Shown piece by piece: positions 17,761 to 26,111 of a stretch of DNA of 45,177 nt. Location: the NCBI GenBank assembly GCA_051891195.1, contig JBJFEZ010000029.1, positions 1-45,177 of the forward strand, written 5' to 3'. Positions within the stretch are counted from its first letter, which is position 1, and each line of letters begins with the position of its first letter. The DNA is from CAG-273 sp051891195 (GTDB taxonomy: Bacteria > Bacillota > Clostridia > TANB77 > CAG-508). The notes beneath the pieces were generated by a model, which was not told where the DNA came from, ran no database searches, and worked only from the letters and a program-made list of their open reading frames with translations. The position numbers and the translations under genes were made by a program.

Positions 17761-19851
17761 ATGGATAGCAATACACTATTATACCTAATGGGAGCAGTAG
17801 GAGCATTACTTGCAGGTACAATTGTTGCATTTTTAATTATAACAAAAAAAAGCCAAAGCTCTGAAATAAGACAAATTCAAAGATTGCGTGAAGGAACAAA
17901 AGAAAAAAAGTTTTCTGCAGAAGTTTTATATCAAAAGCTATACATATTTTATTTAAAAACTCCTTTCTTAAAAAGATATTTATTAAAATTAAGAAGAAGA
18001 TTAACAATAATAAATGTAGAAGACGAATACTTAACGAGAAAACAATCTTCTAAAATATTAACTATTACAATATGTATTACTGTGCCTTTAGCTTTTGTAA
18101 TTGTATGGATTACACACGAAAATTTACTTTTAATGAGTATGCTATTAATATTTGAACTAGTTTTACTAGATACAATTATAGACGGAATGGTAGATAAATT
18201 AGACAATAAGTTATTAGAACAACAAATAGATTTTTTCTCAGAAATTAGGCACGCATATCACGAATTTAATATGGTAGAAGAGGCTATATATCAAGTTGCA
18301 CAAGATGATGAAAAACCAGAAATGGCTAGACAAGCAGAAAAAATATATGAAGTGTTAATTTCAAACGACCCAGAATCAGAACTAGAAAAATATTATGACA
18401 TAGCTCCAAACAGTTATTTAAAAGAATTTGCAGGAATTTCATATTTAACTAAAGAATTTGGCGACAGAAAAATAGATGGAGCTTCATTATACTTAAAAAA
18501 TTTAAATAATATTACACAAGAAATGCAACTAGAAATTTTAAAAAGAAGCAAGTTAAGCTATACTTTCCAAAGTTTATCTGTTATAGCAATATTACCAATG
18601 CTTGCTATAGAGCCTATTAAAAACTGGGCAATATCGCAATTTAGTTTTACAGAAGCGTTTTATAACGGAAAAAATGGAATGATTATGCAAATATTTCTTT
18701 TAATTCTTACATTTGTATGTTACATTCTTACAAGAAAATTAAAAGACAACGGCTCTACAGCAATGAACACAAAAAACACAGAAAATCCTTGGCAAGCCAA
18801 ACTATATAAAAATGGTTTTATAAAAAAGATAGTAGATTTATTTATTCCAAATAAAGGAACAAAAGAATATAGAGCTTTAAATGAAAAAATGAAAGCAGCA
18901 GCTTCAAAAGATAAAATAGAATGGCTTTTTATAAATCGTATTATTCTATGTATAGCAGTATTTTTAGTATCAGTATTTTTAATAGGAAAACTACATCAAA
19001 TTACAATAGATAATGTATATACAGATCCTACTGTAACATTTAATGTTATAGGGGAGATGGACGACAAGGACAAAAAAACTGCAATGGAATTAACAGAATC
19101 AGACAATAAATATGTCAATTATTATAGAGGAAACACTAAGGTAACACAAGAAGAACTTCAAGATATAATGAGAAAAGGAACTATTAATAAAGATTATATA
19201 AATAGCAAAGATGCTGAAATTGAATCAGCAGCAAGTAGAATATTAAAAAAGATAAACACAGTAAACACAGAAAATATTAAATGGTTTGAAATACTTTTGG
19301 CTATGGTATTTGCTGTAATTGCATACAATTCACCAGTTTGGCTTCTTACATTCCAAGCTAAAATGAGACAACTAGAAATGGAAGATGAAGTAATGCAGTT
19401 TAATACCATAATACAAATGCTAATGAAAATAGAAAGAGTAAATGTTGAAATTATACTAGAATGGTTAGAAAGATATGCAAATATTTTTAAAGAGCCAATT
19501 AGCAAATGCGTTAATAACTATGAAAGTGGAGCTTGGGAGTCATTAGAAAAACTAAAAGAAGATGTATCATATGCACCATTTATCCGTATTGTAGAAAGCT
19601 TACAAGCAGCAGTTGAAAAAATACCAATAGCAGATGCGTTTGACGAATTAGAAACGGAAAGAGACTACTATCAAGAAAAGAGAAAAGAATCAAATGAAAG
19701 ATTAATTTCTAAAAAAGGTAGAATTGGAAAAACTATTGGTTTTGCACCTATGGTAATGTTATTTGTTGGATACTTAATAGTACCTTTAGTATTTATAGGT
19801 TTAACAACTATGACAGAAACCTTCAATAGTATGTCTTCTTCTTCATTGTAA
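17761..19851 (+). CDS. Fused TadB-TadC-like pilus platform membrane protein
   Basis: Inner-membrane platform on which the CpaF motor acts. At 696 residues it is about twice the length of TadB or TadC. It contains two T2SSF-like helical domains (about 150-300 and 540-690), each flanked by membrane helices near 5-27, 95-140, 270-330, 393-414, 505-530 and 660-682. The C-terminal half has the recognisable TadC-type stretch ESLQAAVEKIPIADAFDELE. I infer a fusion of the usual tadB and tadC pair. It begins 39 bp after cpaF behind GAGGTGAG. The first pilin-like gene follows 30 bp downstream. Confidence 0.78.
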   Translation: MDSNTLLYLMGAVGALLAGTIVAFLIITKKSQSSEIRQIQRLREGTKEKKFSAEVLYQKLYIFYLKTPFLKRYLLKLRRRLTIINVEDEYLTRKQSSKILTITICITVPLAFVIVWITHENLLLMSMLLIFELVLLDTIIDGMVDKLDNKLLEQQIDFFSEIRHAYHEFNMVEEAIYQVAQDDEKPEMARQAEKIYEVLISNDPESELEKYYDIAPNSYLKEFAGISYLTKEFGDRKIDGASLYLKNLNNITQEMQLEILKRSKLSYTFQSLSVIAILPMLAIEPIKNWAISQFSFTEAFYNGKNGMIMQIFLLILTFVCYILTRKLKDNGSTAMNTKNTENPWQAKLYKNGFIKKIVDLFIPNKGTKEYRALNEKMKAAASKDKIEWLFINRIILCIAVFLVSVFLIGKLHQITIDNVYTDPTVTFNVIGEMDDKDKKTAMELTESDNKYVNYYRGNTKVTQEELQDIMRKGTINKDYINSKDAEIESAASRILKKINTVNTENIKWFEILLAMVFAVIAYNSPVWLLTFQAKMRQLEMEDEVMQFNTIIQMLMKIERVNVEIILEWLERYANIFKEPISKCVNNYESGAWESLEKLKEDVSYAPFIRIVESLQAAVEKIPIADAFDELETERDYYQEKRKESNERLISKKGRIGKTIGFAPMVMLFVGYLIVPLVFIGLTTMTETFNSMSSSSL

Positions 19852-19881
19852 CAAAAATATAATTGAAAGGACATAAATTAT

Positions 19882-20532
19882 ATGGAAAATGCATCAAAAG
19901 CTTTAATTATGGCAGGTTCAATTTTAATTTCAGTGGTAATTATAGGTGCACTAATACTTATGTTTAATAATTTAGGTGAGCTAAAGAAAACAGAACTAGA
20001 TTCAGAAAGTACAAGTAAACTATTAAAATATGAACAACAAATAGAAGGGTATTGCAGACCAGGACTATACGGAAGCGAACTAGTATCTTTATCTAATTTA
20101 ATAGACGACTATAATAAAAGATTAGTTGATTTTAAAGGATATACAGCAATTCAACTAGAGATAAAAACAAAAGCTATTTCACAAGCTAAATATATGAAAA
20201 CTAATTATACTAGCTACCAACAATTAATAACAGATTTTAATAATATAGGAAATCAAATAAATACATTAAAAAGTCAAACTATTTGTGGACAAACAATAGA
20301 AAAAATTTCAGGAATGAGAACTTTAGAAATAGAAATAATGGTCAATAATTACAATGCAACATCTAGTAGAAAATACACAGTAGAAGAAGTAGAAGCAAAA
20401 AAAGATGCTTACTTAGCAATAAAGTCAGAATATACAACATTTAAAAACAAAAGATTTGCTAGTCCAAATATTGTACAAGACAAAAACAACGGAAGAATTA
20501 CTAAGATAACATTTATTGAAAATGGTTTATGA
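19882..20532 (+). CDS. Pilin-like subunit 1 (MEN-type N-terminus)
   Basis: A 216-residue protein beginning MENASKALIMAGSILISVVI: a hydrophobic helix directly at the N-terminus with no prepilin leader. After the helix comes the shared core KYEQQIEGYCRPGLYGSELV-SLSNLIDDYN, a coiled middle, and a C-terminal strand GRITKITFIENG. The same start, core and end recur in the next genes, which defines a family. By position it is likely a substrate or structural subunit of the Tad-like machine. I know of no named family for it. RBS GAAAGGA; 14 bp precede the next start. Confidence 0.72.
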   Translation: MENASKALIMAGSILISVVIIGALILMFNNLGELKKTELDSESTSKLLKYEQQIEGYCRPGLYGSELVSLSNLIDDYNKRLVDFKGYTAIQLEIKTKAISQAKYMKTNYTSYQQLITDFNNIGNQINTLKSQTICGQTIEKISGMRTLEIEIMVNNYNATSSRKYTVEEVEAKKDAYLAIKSEYTTFKNKRFASPNIVQDKNNGRITKITFIENGL

Positions 20533-20545
20533 GAAAGGGGCTAAA

Positions 20546-21040
20546 ATGGAGAATATATCAAAAGGTTTAATTATGGCAGCAGGTGTACTTTTAGGTGTTA
20601 TGATTTTGGTATTTGCTGTATATATATTTCAGCTATATGTAAGCTATACTTCCGAAAGCTATAAAATTTTAGAAGAATCTCAAATTAGCCAATTTAATAC
20701 TCAATTTTTAAAATATTATGGAAATATAACAAATGAAGAAGGTCAACAAGAGCCTATTAAATGCACAGCTCACGATATAGTAACAGTATCTAACTTAGCA
20801 AATGAAAATAATATACAATATGAGTTAACACAATATGATGAAAATACTTATTATATTCAAGTTGACCTTGGCAATAATAGAGCAGGAAAAAATTTGGAAA
20901 ATTGGAACAGTGACCAAAAAATACAGTTTATAAAGGAAAATGCTACAAATGGAGACAAAATAAAATATTATAAATGCACACAGGTAAAAATAAGTGACAA
21001 AACATCAAGGGTATGTTATATAAAGTTTGAAGAAATATAA
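20546..21040 (+). CDS. Pilin-like subunit 2 (MEN-type N-terminus)
   Basis: A 164-residue protein starting MENISKGLIMAAGVLLGVMI. The ATG at 20546 is preferred to an in-frame start at 20516 because it has GAAAGGGG 5 bp upstream and aligns with its paralogues. Core FNTQFLKYYGNIT is followed by an acidic loop and DIVTVSNLANENN; it ends SRVCYIKFEEI. Both the N-terminal helix and the beta-rich C-terminus resemble subunit 1. It is the last gene before an internal promoter. Confidence 0.72.
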   Translation: MENISKGLIMAAGVLLGVMILVFAVYIFQLYVSYTSESYKILEESQISQFNTQFLKYYGNITNEEGQQEPIKCTAHDIVTVSNLANENNIQYELTQYDENTYYIQVDLGNNRAGKNLENWNSDQKIQFIKENATNGDKIKYYKCTQVKISDKTSRVCYIKFEEI

Positions 21041-21069
21041 CAAATTTATACAAAAAACAATTAAATATA

Positions 21070-21099
21070 TTTACATTTTTTGATATATAATGTTATAAT
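21070..21099 (+). promoter_or_regulatory. Internal promoter within the pilin-like cluster
   Basis: TTTACA (21070-21075), an 18-bp spacer and a consensus TATAAT (21094-21099) lie 17 bp before the next start. It would allow the downstream subunits to be expressed above the machine genes. Confidence 0.6.
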
Positions 21100-21116
21100 A
21101 AAGGAAAGAATGTCTA

Positions 21117-21548
21117 ATGAAAAAAACATTTTTAATATTACTAACAGTAATTATTGTATTGATATTAATTAGTTCATATTATATATATAATGCAAGACTT
21201 ATGGAAACATCAGCACAAAAAAACAATAAACAATATGAAGAATACTGTAATAAACAAATATTAGGAACTCAATTAATAAGTTTAATAAACAAAGCTATAG
21301 ACAATAATGAAAAAAATGAAGTACTAAAACAACAAGACAGTATTTATTATGAAAATAACAATAAAAACTCTATACAAATTACAGTTAAATTTACAGAAAC
21401 AGATAGAATTATTAAAATGGAAGATATTGCAGAAAAAAGTACAGAAAATTTTGTAAAATATTTTTCAACAGCAATATTTGAATGTACAAAAGTAGAATAC
21501 CACAAAGATACACAATATATTAAAAGTCTACATTTTGAACAAAAATAA
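21117..21548 (+). CDS. Pilin-like subunit 3 (MKK-type N-terminus)
   Basis: A 143-residue membrane-anchored protein (MKKTFLILLTVIIVLILISS). It lacks the MEN start but keeps the family core (NKQYEEYCNKQILGTQLISL and INKAIDNN) and the ending DTQYIKSLHFEQ. The positively charged N-terminus suggests a normal signal anchor with the body outside. It is the first gene behind the internal promoter. Likely a minor subunit or accessory protein; function inferred from context only. Confidence 0.7.
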   Translation: MKKTFLILLTVIIVLILISSYYIYNARLMETSAQKNNKQYEEYCNKQILGTQLISLINKAIDNNEKNEVLKQQDSIYYENNNKNSIQITVKFTETDRIIKMEDIAEKSTENFVKYFSTAIFECTKVEYHKDTQYIKSLHFEQK

Positions 21549-21562
21549 CATTGATTTTAGCA

Positions 21563-21583
21563 TTTAGATTTTAAAAGTCTAAA
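21563..21583 (+). promoter_or_regulatory. Hairpin in the leader of the main pilin-like gene
   Basis: TTTAGATTTT (21563-21572) pairs with AAAAGTCTAAA (through 21583) with one G-T wobble and almost no loop. No T run follows, so it is not a classical terminator. A 5' stabiliser or processing site for the next gene's mRNA is possible. Confidence 0.4.
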
Positions 21584-21621
21584 AATAAAAATACAAAAGT
21601 AAAAAAAAGGAGGAATTTTTT

Positions 21622-22062
21622 ATGGAGAACGCATCAAAAGCATTAATTATAGCAGGTGCAATTTTATTAGGAATTTTAATTGTAGGGTTGGGAATGTATG
21701 TTTACCAACAAGCAGTTGGAGCAATGAAAGGAATTAACTTTGATACACAACAAATTCAATCATACAATGCAAAATTTGAACAATACGAAGGAAGACAAAG
21801 CGGAACATCTGTAATACAATTATGTAATGAAGTAAGAGCACATAATTCTTCAAATGCAGCAGATGCTACATTACAAATTAGCCTTGTTTATGGAAGCATA
21901 GGAACTGCAAAAACAGAAGCTACTCTTACTACACCAGTAGATTTTACTACTGTTACAAACGTTAAAAATGCTTTAAAAGCAGGTAGAACTTACAATGTTG
22001 CATTTGCAACAGCAGCATCTGGAAGAATAATGTCTATAACAATAACAGATGTTACCACCTAA
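21622..22062 (+). CDS. Pilin-like subunit 4, candidate major subunit
   Basis: A 146-residue protein starting MENASKALIIAGAILLGILI. The core YNAKFEQYEGRQSGTSVIQL leads to CNEVRAHN and a Thr/Ala-rich, low-charge C-terminal domain ending GRIMSITITDVTT. It has the strongest ribosome binding site of the cluster (AAAGGAGGA), its own 5' hairpin, and the compact simple composition expected of an abundant fibre subunit. On these grounds I suggest it is the major subunit. No prepilin peptidase motif precedes the helix. Confidence 0.72.
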   Translation: MENASKALIIAGAILLGILIVGLGMYVYQQAVGAMKGINFDTQQIQSYNAKFEQYEGRQSGTSVIQLCNEVRAHNSSNAADATLQISLVYGSIGTAKTEATLTTPVDFTTVTNVKNALKAGRTYNVAFATAASGRIMSITITDVTT

Positions 22063-22098
22063 ATATTATTAATTGATTTTTGAAGATAGGAAAAGATT

Positions 22099-22797
22099 AT
22101 GGAAAATTTAACAGACGCTTTAAAGATTGTTTTAGCTATATTTGCGTTTGTTTTAGCTTTATCAGTAGCAATACTAACGTTTTCACAATTAAATGAAACA
22201 TCAAAAATAATTTTACATAGTAGTGATATTACAAATTATTACGAATATGAAATAGCAACAAATGAAGAGCAATCTAGAATAGTAGGATTGGAAACTATTA
22301 TTCCTACACTTTATAAATATTATAAAGAAAATTATACAATATTATTTTTAAAAGCAGATGGAACGCCACTACCTTTATACAAAAGCCAAACAAATGTAAA
22401 AGGATGGGCTAAGCAAGGAATTATAGGAAAATACTATACAGCTGACAAAAACAGATATGCTAGTTTTGATAATAATTATGTATGTGCATTTGATGTTGAT
22501 GAAGAAACTCTTCGCTATGAACCTTGGACAGGCAGTACAAATGATTTTAAGAAAAACTTAGACGCATTTTTATATGGAGGAGAATTTAAATATCCTAGTG
22601 GTATAAGAGATAGCCAAGGTAGAGATGGCTATAAATATACTAATGGTTTTATTACTACTTATTTAAATAGCAAATTTAAAGAAATGCTAGGAGAATATAG
22701 TTATAGTATTAAAACAGAAGATGAAATTGAAGGATTAGAAAATGAACTAACAAAAGGAAAAAAGAAAAGAGTTATTATTTATCAATTACAAAGATAA
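22099..22797 (+). CDS. Pilin-like subunit 5 (MEN-type N-terminus)
   Basis: A 232-residue protein starting MENLTDALKIVLAIFAFVLA, a variant of the shared N-terminus. The ectodomain differs from the others, being rich in aromatic residues (ILFLKADGTPLPLY, YASFDNNYVCAFDVDEE) and with a Lys-rich end (KGKKKRVIIYQLQR). This suggests a minor or tip-proximal subunit. It lies 36 bp after subunit 4 and 14 bp before the next gene, in the same transcript. Function inferred from position and N-terminus. Confidence 0.68.
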   Translation: MENLTDALKIVLAIFAFVLALSVAILTFSQLNETSKIILHSSDITNYYEYEIATNEEQSRIVGLETIIPTLYKYYKENYTILFLKADGTPLPLYKSQTNVKGWAKQGIIGKYYTADKNRYASFDNNYVCAFDVDEETLRYEPWTGSTNDFKKNLDAFLYGGEFKYPSGIRDSQGRDGYKYTNGFITTYLNSKFKEMLGEYSYSIKTEDEIEGLENELTKGKKKRVIIYQLQR

Positions 22798-22811
22798 AGG
22801 AAGGTGTAATT

Positions 22812-23336
22812 ATGGGAGATAGTTTAATCACAATAGTAGCAATATTTTTAGCAGCTATTCTAATGTTTGTTTTTCCACTTATGTCAATGTCTGAAAGAAC
22901 AGACGACATTTCGGAACTAGCTATACAAACAACAACTAATGAATTTGTAGATAAAATTAGAACTACAGGTAAAATTACTTTAGATGATTATGATAAATTT
23001 ATAACAACACTTCACGCAACAGGAAATTCTTATGATGTTGAAATGCAAGTACATCAATTAGATGAAAATCCAGGAGTTAAAGTAACACAAGCAGAAATGA
23101 CTAAAATTGGAGAAAATATATATTATACTAGATACACTAGCCAAATACAACAAGAACTACAAGCAACAGGAAAAATGAAACTTAAAGAAGGAGATATGGT
23201 TTCTGTAACAGTAAAAAATACAAACACAACTATAGCAGAATCGTTAAGAAACTTCTTCTACCAATTAACTGGAAATGATTCATACCAAATTGCTGCAAAA
23301 CATAGTGGTATTGTTACTGTAAATGGAAGTAATTAA
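22812..23336 (+). CDS. TadE/DUF4320-like minor pseudopilin
   Basis: A 174-residue protein with an N-terminal helix (GDSLITIVAIFLAAILMFVF) followed by an extended region, NEFVDKIRTTGKITLDDYDK and FITTLHATGNSYDVEMQV. This pattern, a membrane helix then a conserved 'F.D..R.TG.IT...Y..F...L..TG..Y.V' motif, is what I recognise from TadE/DUF4320 proteins of Gram-positive type IV-like systems. It is the most conventional of the subunits. A palindromic terminator follows, closing the small-subunit transcript. Confidence 0.68.
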   Translation: MGDSLITIVAIFLAAILMFVFPLMSMSERTDDISELAIQTTTNEFVDKIRTTGKITLDDYDKFITTLHATGNSYDVEMQVHQLDENPGVKVTQAEMTKIGENIYYTRYTSQIQQELQATGKMKLKEGDMVSVTVKNTNTTIAESLRNFFYQLTGNDSYQIAAKHSGIVTVNGSN

Positions 23337-23380
23337 AAAAAGTAATGGGATATTAAAATCCCTATTAAAACACAAAATAT

Positions 23381-23405
23381 AGGGAGTGGTATACCACTCC
23401 CTTTA
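23381..23405 (+). terminator. Terminator after the small pilin-like genes
   Basis: A fully symmetric 22-bp palindrome with arms AGGGAGTGG and CCACTCCCT (23381-23402) is followed by TTTA. A weaker inverted repeat, GGGAT...ATCCC, lies just upstream (23347-23362). The T run is short, so partial read-through is possible. Confidence 0.6.
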
Positions 23406-23463
23406 TTGAAAGTAATAAAGTAGAAAAATACTTGTGCCTTAAAGAAAGGAATAAGATAAAAAA

Positions 23464-26061
23464 ATGAAAAGTCAACATATAGCAGTTATATTTATAATTA
23501 TAATATTACCAATCGCAATGGTTATGTCATATACTATAGGTAAGCAAATGGATACTCTTAAACTTCAAAACGACTATAACTTGAGTTTAACTAATGCCAC
23601 CTATGATGCAGTAAAGGCATTTCAAATAAATACAGTAAACAATAGGTATTCTAGTATTAGTGCGTCTAAAATTAGAGACATTGAAGCTTCAATAAATACA
23701 TTTTTTAATTCTTTATCTGACAATGAGCCGTTAAATAAAGAACAACTAAAAACTTATGTACCAGCACTAGTATATACACTATATGATGGTTATTATATAT
23801 ATAGTAAATATGATAATGTATACCCTACAAATAATGGACAACCTATTTTAGATGAAACGGAATTACAAAAATATGATGCTAATTATGGACTAAAACCATA
23901 TATTTATTATTCTTGCAGATATAGAACCCCAAATGGTACAAAAGACTTTGTAGTAAATTATACTTTAGATAATGCTATAACTGTATATGGAGACCTTGGT
24001 AATGGATATGAAACTAAATCAGGATATTTAATTGCACCTGAATTAGTTGAAGTAAATAGTTATAACGAAAATAACCCACTAGGTTGGAAATTAACTTATG
24101 ATGGAGTAACTATAATACCAGAAGAACTAACAGAACATCTATTATTTGCGGACGAAACTAATGGTGATTATAACTACATTGTATATAATGGCCAAAAAAT
24201 TTATTACGACAAGGAAGTACAAAGAACTGAAAAAACTACAGAATATTTTTACTATCAAGACTATGCAAAATCATATATACCAAATTATGATACAAACAAA
24301 GAATTAATAAATTATTTAGCTAAAAGAACAAATAATGGAAAACTATTTAGTACAAGTTCTTTTGAATATTATTACAATGCAAAACAATTTAGTCAATACA
24401 TAATAGATAATATAGGTAATATAAAACAAAGTGATGCAGTAGAACTAGATGAAAATAACAACTTTGTAAGTATAGATTTTTCTTTAAAAACAGGAGATGA
24501 AAAAATATTTAATGTTTCTAAAACAAATGACCCATTACTCTCAAATTCTACTTTTGATGAAAATCGTAAGTCAGTAATAAGAAAGTCTATAGAAACAAAC
24601 TTAACAGCAGCTATTGCAAATTATAATATGTATACAACGAACACATATGAATTTAAACTACCAGTATTAAATGAAATTGAATGGGAAAAAATAACTAATA
24701 ATGTATCAATTATATCATTTTTACAAGGAATACCTATAGGGTATAAATATTACAATAACTATTGTGTTATTACCAATAATGACAATGAAGAAGTTGTAAA
24801 AAAAGAAAATATATATATTATTACACAAGAAGACGATGGAACAAGAGAATACCATTTGCCAGGATGTACACATTTACTAGAAATGACAAAAGTTATAACA
24901 ACATCAAGATCTTTAAAAAATATAAATGTTTTTAATACATCAGATAATCTATTAACACAACAAAAATTAGAAATTATAGGAGATAACAGTGCACTTACAG
25001 GAGAAACAAAAATATTAACAGTAAAACTTTCTACAGATGAATTAATAGGAGTAGTAAGCGGAAAGATAGCAAAAACTAATAATATATCTAATATTGAATT
25101 AACAGGACAAAATGGTTGGAAATTAACATATAACAAAGATACTGGTACATTTAATATATATAAAGAAGATGGGGCAAAAGAAGGAGACTTATTGCAAATA
25201 ACTTACACCGCAGGGAACGAAGAAGGAACAGGAAAAATAACATTAACAAACTTAAAATTAACTAATTTACAATATCAAACAACAACTAATGAAAATGTAG
25301 AAAAAGAAATACAAATAACAAATCCAAAAGCTCCAGACCAAATAACTATAATTGGAGATAGCAGTGCATATACAGGAGAAACAAAAACCTTAGATGTAAA
25401 ACTTTCATCAAGCGAAACTATAGGAGTAATAAGTGGAATAATAACAGCTAATGAATTAATATCTAACGTTGAAATAACAGGAAAAAATGGATGGGAAATT
25501 ACACAAAACCCATTAACAGGAAATTTTAGAGCAATTAAACCAGAAGGAGCAACAGAAGAAGTAATTTGTACTATAACATATAAAGCAGGAAACAATACAG
25601 GAACAGCAAAAGTAACATTAAGCAATTTGAATTTAGCAAATTTACAATATCAAAACAAATCGCATGATAATGTAACCAAAAATATAACAATAAAAAAAGA
25701 TAACGGAGAATATGAGATAGTAAAAAGATATACAATAGCAGGAGCATATGATAATATTAGCTTTTTAAGACAAACAGTTAGAATTTCTGAAGGAAATTAC
25801 TTATACTTTTACCCTTTAACAAGAGTAGAAAACCCATTTTTAACAACTTGCTATTACTGTATGGTAAATGCAAACAGCTCATATGATGTAGAAGGAATTA
25901 TTAAAGGTGAAATTATAATGGCAGAAGAAGATGGAAGACAAATAAAAATAAATTCTTCTAACAATATTAATTTTAAAAATATTAGAGAAGCCTATATAAG
26001 GGCTTTAGGTAGAGAAAGAAATCACTTATATCAAGTTAATATAGATTCATTTAACCAATAA
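23464..26061 (+). CDS. Large pilin-like/TadG-like protein with two cohesin-like repeats
   Basis: An 865-residue protein anchored by an N-terminal helix (IAVIFIIIILPIAMVMSYTI) followed by a helical stalk, as in large TadE/TadG minor pilins. Residues about 30-490 form an unrecognised ectodomain with the motif YHLPGCTHL. Two tandem modules of about 125 residues (about 501-744), each with GETK-LxVKLS-IGVxSG-NGW-TYxAGN-GxxxLxNL, look like cohesin-type beta sandwiches. The C-terminus contains TTCYYCMVNANSSYDVEG. I infer a tip adhesin or docking subunit of the pilus. The start is ATG 23464; its purine-rich RBS AAAGGA is rather distant. Confidence 0.68.
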   Translation: MKSQHIAVIFIIIILPIAMVMSYTIGKQMDTLKLQNDYNLSLTNATYDAVKAFQINTVNNRYSSISASKIRDIEASINTFFNSLSDNEPLNKEQLKTYVPALVYTLYDGYYIYSKYDNVYPTNNGQPILDETELQKYDANYGLKPYIYYSCRYRTPNGTKDFVVNYTLDNAITVYGDLGNGYETKSGYLIAPELVEVNSYNENNPLGWKLTYDGVTIIPEELTEHLLFADETNGDYNYIVYNGQKIYYDKEVQRTEKTTEYFYYQDYAKSYIPNYDTNKELINYLAKRTNNGKLFSTSSFEYYYNAKQFSQYIIDNIGNIKQSDAVELDENNNFVSIDFSLKTGDEKIFNVSKTNDPLLSNSTFDENRKSVIRKSIETNLTAAIANYNMYTTNTYEFKLPVLNEIEWEKITNNVSIISFLQGIPIGYKYYNNYCVITNNDNEEVVKKENIYIITQEDDGTREYHLPGCTHLLEMTKVITTSRSLKNINVFNTSDNLLTQQKLEIIGDNSALTGETKILTVKLSTDELIGVVSGKIAKTNNISNIELTGQNGWKLTYNKDTGTFNIYKEDGAKEGDLLQITYTAGNEEGTGKITLTNLKLTNLQYQTTTNENVEKEIQITNPKAPDQITIIGDSSAYTGETKTLDVKLSSSETIGVISGIITANELISNVEITGKNGWEITQNPLTGNFRAIKPEGATEEVICTITYKAGNNTGTAKVTLSNLNLANLQYQNKSHDNVTKNITIKKDNGEYEIVKRYTIAGAYDNISFLRQTVRISEGNYLYFYPLTRVENPFLTTCYYCMVNANSSYDVEGIIKGEIIMAEEDGRQIKINSSNNINFKNIREAYIRALGRERNHLYQVNIDSFNQ
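24964..25707 (+). repeat. Tandem repeat encoding two cohesin-like modules
   Basis: Two units of about 375 bp encode related modules, each opening with I-I-G-D-x-S-A-x-T-G-E-T-K and closing with L-x-N-L-x-L-x-N-L-Q-Y-Q. The copies are clearly diverged, so the duplication is old. The cohesin resemblance is by pattern only. Confidence 0.6.
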
Positions 26062-26111
26062 ATTGATTAAAAAAAAATAATATGGTTATCCTAATAAAAA
26101 AGGAGAATCAT

